A DNA stretch of 64,000 nucleotides from Eubacterium sp. AF22-8LB (GTDB lineage: Bacteria > Bacillota_I > Bacilli_A > Erysipelotrichales > Erysipelotrichaceae): assembly GCF_003458715.1 (NCBI RefSeq), contig NZ_QRVI01000011.1, positions 14,327 through 78,326 of the forward strand. Reading direction: 5' to 3'. Below, piece after piece: positions 57,809 through 64,000 of the stretch. The notes under the pieces were generated by a model that was not told the origin of the DNA, made no database searches, and saw only the letters and a program-made list of their open reading frames with translations. The first letter of the stretch is position 1. The number at the start of each line of letters is the position of its first letter. The position numbers and the translations under genes were made by a program.

Positions 57809-58463
57809 CTAATCGATATCCATATCCATAAATTGTATGAATATTTAAATTTGGAAGCTTTTTACGCAAACGACGCAAAGTATCATCGACAACACGATCA
57901 CTACCAAAATAATTTTCATCCCAAACATTTTCTAGAATTTTATCTCGTGAAAACGCAATCCCTTTATTTTTGATAAACATCATTAATAAGTCGAATTCTT
58001 TGGTTGTCAACTCTATCTCAACATTATCGGCATAGATTTTTCTTTGTTCTTCATCCAATTCATAACCATCAATACTAATACGATTATTATCATCACGATA
58101 AGCACGCTTAATAATATTGTTGACTCTTAATACAAGTTCCTTGGGTGAAAATGGTTTTGTGATATAGTCATCACAACCTTTTTCTAAACCAATAATACGA
58201 TCAAATTCTTTATCACGAGCACTCATGAAAATAACAGGAGTTTCTGGTCCTTGTAAACGTATTTCCTCAATTAAATCAAAGCCAGATTTATCATCTAACA
58301 TGATATCCAAAATCCACAAATGTACATCGTCATCAGCAACATGTGCACTTGCTTCTTCATAAGTATAGTAAGAATGAACCTCATAGCCTTCTTTGCGTAA
58401 ATATTGGGCAACTAGATTATTAATATCCTTTTCATCCTCAACAATGCTTATGACTCTTTTCAT
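57804..58463 (-). CDS. OmpR/PhoB-family response regulator
   Basis: A 219-residue DNA-binding response regulator. The receiver domain has the acidic EDE near residue 10, the phosphorylated Asp in LWILDIMLDD and Lys in DDYITKPFSP. The C-terminal winged helix (FDLLMMFIKNKGIAFSRDKIL and DRVVDDTLRRLRKKL) is of the OmpR type. It follows glmM by 15 bases, with the kinase gene downstream. The regulon is unknown. Confidence 0.9.
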   Translation of the reverse strand: MKRVISIVEDEKDINNLVAQYLRKEGYEVHSYYTYEEASAHVADDDVHLWILDIMLDDKSGFDLIEEIRLQGPETPVIFMSARDKEFDRIIGLEKGCDDYITKPFSPKELVLRVNNIIKRAYRDDNNRISIDGYELDEEQRKIYADNVEIELTTKEFDLLMMFIKNKGIAFSRDKILENVWDENYFGSDRVVDDTLRRLRKKLPNLNIHTIYGYGYRLG

Positions 58464-58478
58464 AAAGCCACCCTCTTT

Positions 58479-59813
58479 CTAAAAATTATTTGCTTCTAAG
58501 AAATCTGTAACACGCTTAACGTATTGGGCGCATAGCTCATCTGTTTTCGCTTCTACCATGACACGAATCAATGGTTCTGTTCCACTAGGACGAACTAAAA
58601 TTCTACCTTCATTTCCTAAATCAGCTGCAACTGAATCTACAACAGCTTGTAAATCTTGACTTTCTAAGCATGCATTTTTATCTTTTACTGTTACATTTTT
58701 CAATAATTGTGGATAAATAAACAATCCATCACTTAATTCCTGTAAAGACTTGCCTGTAGCTTTCATAATTTCTAAAATCTTTAATGCTGTCATAAGTCCA
58801 TCACCAGTCACTTCATGTTCTAAGAAAATGATATGACCACTTTGTTCTCCACCAATCCAGTAATTATTCTTTTGCATTTCTTCAAATACATATTTATCAC
58901 CAACAGCCGTTTGAATATAGTCAATTTTATTTGCATCTAAAGCCTTATACAAACCTAAATTAGCCATAACAGTAGTTACACACATGTTTTTATTCAAGCG
59001 ATTTACAGATTTCATGTAACGAGAACAGATGTATAAAATATAATCTCCATCACAAAGCTTGCCATCTGAATCCACCATAATTAAACGGTCGGCATCTCCA
59101 TCAAAGGCAAAACCAATATCATAGTCTCCTTCACGCATCATTCTTTGTAGGCCTTCTGGATGTGTAGATCCACACTTATTGTTGATATTCACACCATTTG
59201 GCGAACTATTGATCGCATCGACAGTTGCACCTAAAGAATCTAAAGTTTCAATAGCTGTACTTGTGGCAGAACCATTTGCTAAGTCACAAAGAATTTTCAT
59301 TCCAGTTAAATCAACAGGAACACATTCCTTTAACCAGCTCATATAGATTTCTAATCCATCTTCCCATTCAAAGTATTCACCAATATGGTCCCCTGTTACA
59401 AGGTCAAGATCAGTAAGTCCATCCATATATTTTTCAACTTCAAGAAGCAATTCTTCTTCCATCTTTTCCCCATTATGATTAAAACATTTAATTCCATTAT
59501 CATAATAAGGGTTATGGCTTGCACTAACCATGATTCCACAGTCAAATCTTTCTTTACGAACCAAGTAAGAAATAGCAGGTGTAGGACATACACCTAATAA
59601 ATATACTTGTGCACCCATACTTGTAGCACCAGCCGCAAGACCTAATTCAAACATATCTCCACTTAATCGAGTATCTTTACCAATTAAGATTTTCGCATGT
59701 TTTTCTTTTCCATAATACCACCCTAAATACTGTCCAATTTTAATAGACATATCAAGTGTTAATCCTTCATTCGCTCTTCCACGAACCCCATCTGTTCCAA
59801 AATACTTACCCAT
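58479..59813 (-). CDS. glmM: Phosphoglucosamine mutase
   Basis: Interconverts glucosamine-6-phosphate and glucosamine-1-phosphate, the branch point to UDP-GlcNAc and peptidoglycan. The 444 residues open with YFGTDGVRGRANEGLT and hold the phosphoserine motif VSASHNPYYDNG near residue 100, the Mg loop FDGDADRLI and RPSGTEPLIRVMVE at the end. It is the third gene of cdaA-cdaR-glmM; GlmM is known to interact with CdaA and lower c-di-AMP output in several Firmicutes. Confidence 0.95.
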   Translation of the reverse strand: MGKYFGTDGVRGRANEGLTLDMSIKIGQYLGWYYGKEKHAKILIGKDTRLSGDMFELGLAAGATSMGAQVYLLGVCPTPAISYLVRKERFDCGIMVSASHNPYYDNGIKCFNHNGEKMEEELLLEVEKYMDGLTDLDLVTGDHIGEYFEWEDGLEIYMSWLKECVPVDLTGMKILCDLANGSATSTAIETLDSLGATVDAINSSPNGVNINNKCGSTHPEGLQRMMREGDYDIGFAFDGDADRLIMVDSDGKLCDGDYILYICSRYMKSVNRLNKNMCVTTVMANLGLYKALDANKIDYIQTAVGDKYVFEEMQKNNYWIGGEQSGHIIFLEHEVTGDGLMTALKILEIMKATGKSLQELSDGLFIYPQLLKNVTVKDKNACLESQDLQAVVDSVAADLGNEGRILVRPSGTEPLIRVMVEAKTDELCAQYVKRVTDFLEANNF

Positions 59814-60604
59814 TACTCTGAATCCTCCTTGTCTGATGTATTTTTAGCTATTTTCACACTTGCGCGCACCGTATCCGGTGAAAGCACAACATTTACTCTG
59901 TTTCCCTTGGCATCATACGCTGCTAAAGTTGCATTCGCATCAAAATCTTGAATTTGTCCTGTACAATCTATCAATGCCTTTACAACTCGAATTGAATTTA
60001 ATTGATTTTGACTTGCCGTAATCTTAACTGTCATCGTATCTAATTCTGGTGTTTCAAAATCACTAACCTTCTGGTTGGTTCCCACAAGTAATTCTGGTTG
60101 AATTGTAAAACTCTTTGTAACTTTTTTAGAAAGCGTAACATCTATGGTAGCGGGATCTATCACTGCTTCAATTTTTTCCGGTAAATTTTTTACCTTCAAA
60201 TTAATGATATTTTCTCCCTCAGAATATCTTTTCAAATCGGCAACCACTTGCACACTTGACTTAGAACGGAACACCTGAATGCTAGTTGCATCCCCTGTTA
60301 ATGAAACATCAACTGTGCTAGGTACTCCAGATACATCATATTTATCTGTATCTGCCAATACTTCAACAGCTACATTTCTAAGATCCACAGTCGTTCTTGT
60401 ATCGTTAAACAATTTAAGGCTAATATCCTCATAATTGATAACCACACAAATCATAATCGATAAAACTAAAGAAATAATCACAGATCCCTTTTTATCAAAC
60501 AATATACGATCTACAAGCTTACTTACTTTTTGAAAAATCAATGTCACTAAACTATGTAATTCTTTGATCCATACGGAAGGGCCTTTTTTATTTGGAGTTT
60601 CCAT
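59813..60604 (-). CDS. cdaR: CdaA regulator, YbbR-domain protein
   Basis: A 263-residue protein with one membrane segment (about residues 42-62) and three YbbR repeats outside the membrane. It controls the diadenylate cyclase CdaA. ATG at 60604 follows AGGAGGG; the reading from 60631 starts in the cdaA tail. It overlaps cdaA by 17 bases and abuts glmM by one base, so the three are translationally coupled. Confidence 0.88.
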   Translation of the reverse strand: METPNKKGPSVWIKELHSLVTLIFQKVSKLVDRILFDKKGSVIISLVLSIMICVVINYEDISLKLFNDTRTTVDLRNVAVEVLADTDKYDVSGVPSTVDVSLTGDATSIQVFRSKSSVQVVADLKRYSEGENIINLKVKNLPEKIEAVIDPATIDVTLSKKVTKSFTIQPELLVGTNQKVSDFETPELDTMTVKITASQNQLNSIRVVKALIDCTGQIQDFDANATLAAYDAKGNRVNVVLSPDTVRASVKIAKNTSDKEDSE

Positions 60605-61526
60605 GTTGACTGCCCTCCTTTTTCTGTTCATATAAATTCACAATTTCAATCGCCTTAACACGCTCATCTTTATTCGCATCTTCCTCTTGCTTCTTTGCAC
60701 GTTTTCCCATGGATTTAGCCTGGTTCAACATTGGAACAAGAATCGAAGAAGTATTCTCACTTGTTTTTGGCACTAAGACATTTGTCAAATAACGTTGTAA
60801 TCCTTCTGGAGGATATTGCGTTAACTGCCCATTTACCGCAACTGAAATATTTCCCGTTTCTTCACTAACAATAATTGTTATGGAATCTGTAATCTCACTA
60901 ATTCCAACAGCCGCTCTATGTCTAGCTCCATATTTACTTGGTAAATCCTTAGTTGTTGGAGGAAAATAAGCTGCTGCACACGCTATTTTATTTCCCTGAA
61001 TGATAACAGCACCATCATGCATTGGAGTTCCATACTGAAATATTGTACCTAACAATTCAGTTGAAACTTCAGAATCCATCACAATTCCTGTACGAATAAA
61101 ATCAGACAAGCTCTGTGTTCTTTCAATAGAAATCAGGGCTCCCGTCTTTGATTTAGACATAGATGAACATGCTTCTACTAATTCACTAATCATTTGTTGA
61201 ATTTGTGAAACTGAAACATCTGTTGTCAATATAGCTGTTGTTTTACCAACCTTCTCTAACATACCACGAATTTCTGGCTGGAACACAACCAATATAACAA
61301 CAACTCCCCAGTTCAAGAACATTTCAATCAAATAGTTTAATGCATTTAAGCCAAGCCACACCGCTAGTGCCTTGACCAAAACAATAATCAATACACCCTT
61401 TACAAGCTGAATCGTGCGCGAGTTATTTCGCACAATTCTAAGGCCAGAATATATCAATCCCCATACTACTAAAATATCCAATAATAATCGAATCAGGAAT
61501 GTAATATCAGATAAGGTAAAACTCAT
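60588..61526 (-). CDS. cdaA: Diadenylate cyclase
   Basis: Makes c-di-AMP from two ATP. The 312-residue protein has three N-terminal helices, then the DAC domain with its catalytic DGA (PMHDGAVII) and RHR (ARHRAAVGISE) motifs. It is longer than the usual ~275 residues, with an extra charged tail (KRAKKQEEDANKDERVK). It is the first gene of the cdaA-cdaR-glmM cluster. c-di-AMP controls potassium and osmolyte uptake and cell-wall homeostasis. Confidence 0.95.
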   Translation of the reverse strand: MSFTLSDITFLIRLLLDILVVWGLIYSGLRIVRNNSRTIQLVKGVLIIVLVKALAVWLGLNALNYLIEMFLNWGVVVILVVFQPEIRGMLEKVGKTTAILTTDVSVSQIQQMISELVEACSSMSKSKTGALISIERTQSLSDFIRTGIVMDSEVSTELLGTIFQYGTPMHDGAVIIQGNKIACAAAYFPPTTKDLPSKYGARHRAAVGISEITDSITIIVSEETGNISVAVNGQLTQYPPEGLQRYLTNVLVPKTSENTSSILVPMLNQAKSMGKRAKKQEEDANKDERVKAIEIVNLYEQKKEGSQHGNSK

Positions 61527-61547
61527 CTAAAATACCCCCTTATATTT

Positions 61548-62315
61548 TTACATATTTTTTGAAATTAAATCACTTACTGAATCATACTCAACTTGAGCAT
61601 GCATTTTTACATCCGCATCTGCACACGACATAACCGATCCATGCACTCCAAATTCAATTAATGGAATATCGTTATGTCCATCCCCAATTGTATATACATC
61701 TTCTTCATTAATATTCGCATACGCAATCAAGAAATCTAAGCCAGTCGCTTTTGAAATCCCCCTTGGAACAATATCAACCACAAAATTATTTGGATATGCC
61801 ACGACTTGTTCATAATACAAATCGTTAATTTTAGAAGCTACTTCTAAAGCTGAATCTGTATCCTCCATCGATAATACGATTTGTGCAAAATGCGACATAT
61901 CTAACAATTCAGCCTCTGTTACATCTGGCTTTAAATTGGGGTAACGATGATCCACTGCATCAGGCTGCAATACAATACGATGACGATGAATTCCATCATT
62001 CACTACATAACTAATCACGCTATCCAATTTCTTGACATTGTGCAAAATATCTACACAAACATCAAAATTCAAAAAATTTGATAATAATACATTTCCATTT
62101 TCATCAAAAACCATACCACCATTATTTGTGATTAAATAATCGCATGGTAAATCAAATGCTTGAACCTGCGCATCAATTGACTCTTTTGAACGACCCGTAA
62201 CAATCACAAATTTGTTTCCTTGTTCTTTCCACGCCGCAATTGATTTTAAATCTTCTGGCATTACATCCTGTGCATAACGTAATGTTCCATCATAATCTGT
62301 AGCTAAAAGCTTCAT
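61548..62315 (-). CDS. Cof-type HAD-superfamily hydrolase
   Basis: A 255-residue phosphatase of the HAD IIB (Cof) group. Motif I is LLATDYDGTLR near the start, motif II VIVTGRSKES, motif III the Lys in SKATGLDFLI and motif IV IGDGHNDIPLI. Sugar phosphates and flavin nucleotides are family substrates. I chose ATG 62315 after GAGGA; a longer reading starts in the ggt end. It lies 22 bases upstream of cdaA. Confidence 0.82.
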   Translation of the reverse strand: MKLLATDYDGTLRYAQDVMPEDLKSIAAWKEQGNKFVIVTGRSKESIDAQVQAFDLPCDYLITNNGGMVFDENGNVLLSNFLNFDVCVDILHNVKKLDSVISYVVNDGIHRHRIVLQPDAVDHRYPNLKPDVTEAELLDMSHFAQIVLSMEDTDSALEVASKINDLYYEQVVAYPNNFVVDIVPRGISKATGLDFLIAYANINEEDVYTIGDGHNDIPLIEFGVHGSVMSCADADVKMHAQVEYDSVSDLISKNM

Positions 62316-62362
62316 ATAAGTATCCTCAACTTTTCTATTTATTATAATTTTATCACATAATT

Positions 62363-63937
62363 TCAATAACAAGCAATATTACTATCCGTCCTTGATTCGC
62401 AACCCGCGACATATACACCATTCTCTAAACGAACAATGATTTGTCCACGTCCAAACATAGCCCATTCGTCCTCAACTTCAATTTCATGGCCTCGTTTTTT
62501 TAATTCAGAAATAATATCTTCATCAAAACCAGGCTCTATAATAAATTTCATGCCTTCCATCCATTGAAAGCGTTTAGCATCCAAAGCCATCTGAGGATTC
62601 AAATGAAAATCAATCATATTTGAAACAACCTGCATATGTCCCTGTGGCTGCATATAGCCACCCATAACACCAAATGGACCAACTGGTTTTCCATTTTGTG
62701 TCAAAAAACCAGGAATAATTGTATGATACGTCTTTTTATGCGGCATCAAATAATTGATATGCGATGGATTCAAACTAAAATCATATCCACGATTTTGTAA
62801 AGAAACTCCATCTACGACAATACCACTGCCAAAGCCCATATAATTAGATTGAATATATGAAACCATATTACCTTCTTTATCCGCCGTACATAAATATACA
62901 GTGCCTGATCCATGTGGTTTATCCACACTAGGGGCAAGAGCTATATTTGTGATTTGACTCGCTCTTTGTCTACCATATTCTGGACTGATTAAATCTTGAA
63001 TAGGCATCTTCATATATTTAGCATCTGTTACATATTCCTTAGCATCCGCAAATGCCATTTTCAACGCTTCCATCTGCGTATGAATACAAGTCGCATCACG
63101 ACTTTCAAATTTAAAGTTATTTAATATATTCAATGCCATCAACGCAACAATACCCTGGCCATTGGGCGGCAATTCCCAAACTTGATAACCATGATAATCT
63201 ACATGTATAGGATCGACCCATTCAACCTTGTGATTCTCTAAATCTTTCTTACGTAAGAATCCACCAAATTTTCTTGATTCTTCATCAATTCGATCTGCCA
63301 GCTCACCATAATATAAAGCATCCGTTTTTGTGTCCGCAATCTTTTCCAGGGCATCCGCTAATTTTGGCATACAAACCATCTGCCCGGCTTCAGGCGTTTT
63401 TCCATCAAAAGTAAAAGTATCATACCACCCATTAAATTCTTCAGTATTTGGAATTGCATTTAAAGCTTTTTTCCACATTCGTGCAATTTCAGCACTTACC
63501 GGATAGCCATTTCTCGCATAATCAATTGCGGGTTCTAACAATTGTTTAAAAGGCAAGACTCCAAATCTTTCACTCAAAGCCTTCCAACCCTTTACAGCTC
63601 CAGGTACCGTTACCGGTATCCATCCACGTTTTGGAATCTCTGTAATTTGATCAGCTGAAATCTCATAAGGAGAACATCCGGAACTATTCATTCCATACAT
63701 CCTGTCTTTCATCCATACAATCGCAAATCCATCAGAACCAAGTCCATTTGAGCATGGTTCTACTACAGTTAAACAGGCAGCAGTTGCGATGGCTGCATCT
63801 ACTGCATTTCCACCAGCTTGAAGCATTCTTAGTCCCGCTTGTGTAGCCAAATTATTTCCTGTACAAACGACTCCATTGCGTGCAATCACATTCATTCTTT
63901 TGGATGTAAATGGATTATCATAGTAGTTAATTTTCAT
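62363..63937 (-). CDS. Gamma-glutamyltransferase family protein
   Basis: A 524-residue Ntn-hydrolase homologous to gamma-glutamyltranspeptidase (YwrD-type). The nucleophile Thr starts the small subunit in HGSGTVYLC (the usual T-T-H region is GSGTVYL here). The large-subunit part has AGGNAVDAAIATAACLTVVEP and GLGSDGFAIV. There is no signal peptide, so it is cytosolic, unlike classical Ggt. The start has no ribosome binding site directly before it; see the hairpin-joined site upstream. Confidence 0.82.
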   Translation of the reverse strand: MKINYYDNPFTSKRMNVIARNGVVCTGNNLATQAGLRMLQAGGNAVDAAIATAACLTVVEPCSNGLGSDGFAIVWMKDRMYGMNSSGCSPYEISADQITEIPKRGWIPVTVPGAVKGWKALSERFGVLPFKQLLEPAIDYARNGYPVSAEIARMWKKALNAIPNTEEFNGWYDTFTFDGKTPEAGQMVCMPKLADALEKIADTKTDALYYGELADRIDEESRKFGGFLRKKDLENHKVEWVDPIHVDYHGYQVWELPPNGQGIVALMALNILNNFKFESRDATCIHTQMEALKMAFADAKEYVTDAKYMKMPIQDLISPEYGRQRASQITNIALAPSVDKPHGSGTVYLCTADKEGNMVSYIQSNYMGFGSGIVVDGVSLQNRGYDFSLNPSHINYLMPHKKTYHTIIPGFLTQNGKPVGPFGVMGGYMQPQGHMQVVSNMIDFHLNPQMALDAKRFQWMEGMKFIIEPGFDEDIISELKKRGHEIEVEDEWAMFGRGQIIVRLENGVYVAGCESRTDSNIACY

Positions 63938-63943
63938 ATTTTC

Positions 63944-63969
63944 GTCGAGTAGACTTTGTCTCGACCTCC
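63944..63969 (-). promoter_or_regulatory. Ribosome binding site separated from the ggt start by a hairpin
   Basis: On the minus strand GGAGG (63969-63965) is followed by GTCGAG and CTCGAC (63965-63960 and 63949-63944), a perfect 6-bp stem across ACAAAGTCTA, then CGAAAAT and the ATG. Linear spacing to the ATG is 27 bases, but folding leaves about six, a normal distance. Confidence 0.55.
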
Positions 63970-64000
63970 ACCCCTTTCATTATTATTAAAATAATTCTGC

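Noticed and set aside
63938..63985. 17-codon open frame upstream of and overlapping the ggt start
   Set aside because: No ribosome binding site of its own; the hairpin explanation uses the same bases more simply, though a leader peptide is not fully excluded.

Overview
The window reads as about 64 kb of chromosome from a low-GC Gram-positive bacterium (Bacillota). The evidence is strong A+T bias, AGGAGG-type ribosome binding sites, a 1437-residue PolC polymerase, an RNase J, the cdaA-cdaR-glmM cluster, TPP and yybP-ykoY riboswitches and a SCIFF ribosomal peptide with its radical SAM maturase. The mixture suggests a gut anaerobe, possibly Erysipelotrichia, but no rRNA is present and this placement is an inference. 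I see no tRNA, rRNA, CRISPR array, prophage or insertion sequence. The only mobile-DNA-related gene is an Rpn-family nuclease. No gene-free stretch exceeds 300 bases.

Layout. Bases 1-7.7 kb: end of an unknown gene, lysC-asd (aspartate pathway), a DUF4097 surface protein, an HD nucleotidase behind a long structured leader, azlCD (azlC frameshifted), a small membrane protein, a nucleoid-protein candidate and a CobW GTPase. 7.7-14.7 kb: a TPP-riboswitch operon (thiXYZ-like transporter plus a TatD hydrolase), a decayed shikimate-kinase-like gene, TraX, a DUF975/CmpB membrane protein and a nitroreductase. 14.7-28 kb: two tandem old-yellow-enzyme/FeS reductases, the SCIFF peptide with its maturase and an overlapping PLP decarboxylase, a secreted YhgE-like protein with an MMPL exporter under a divergent TetR regulator, and a cation/Ca2+ exchanger. 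28-31.8 kb: Rpn nuclease, a second exchanger behind a Mn2+ riboswitch, a deleted mscL and a dicarboxylate symporter.

31.8-42.5 kb is core: ftsW-rsmD-coaD-rnc-polC on the minus strand, then def, rnj and a phosphoesterase on the plus strand. 42.5-53.5 kb holds mnmM-macro-rmuC (4-base overlaps), creatininase, PAP2, lipase-like and PNPOx-like genes, two unknown proteins, an Amt-PII fusion behind a 20-bp leader hairpin, MATE, NrdI and DUF3793. 53.5-64 kb holds M42 peptidase, yaaA and a long minus-strand run: ggt, a HAD phosphatase, cdaA-cdaR-glmM, a two-component system and a Gfo/Idh/MocA oxidoreductase. The last run puts c-di-AMP synthesis, the first wall-precursor enzyme and a sensor pair side by side.

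The best candidates for undescribed biology are: (1) the pseudoknot-plus-terminator leader before the HD nucleotidase (about 3955-4114), which I cannot match to a known riboswitch; (2) the SCIFF locus, where the expected thioether acceptor Thr is Gly and the maturase overlaps a decarboxylase; (3) the 20-bp terminator hairpin in the amt leader; (4) a ribosome binding site joined to its start codon by a hairpin before ggt. Three genes (azlC, mscL, a shikimate-kinase-like gene) are broken.
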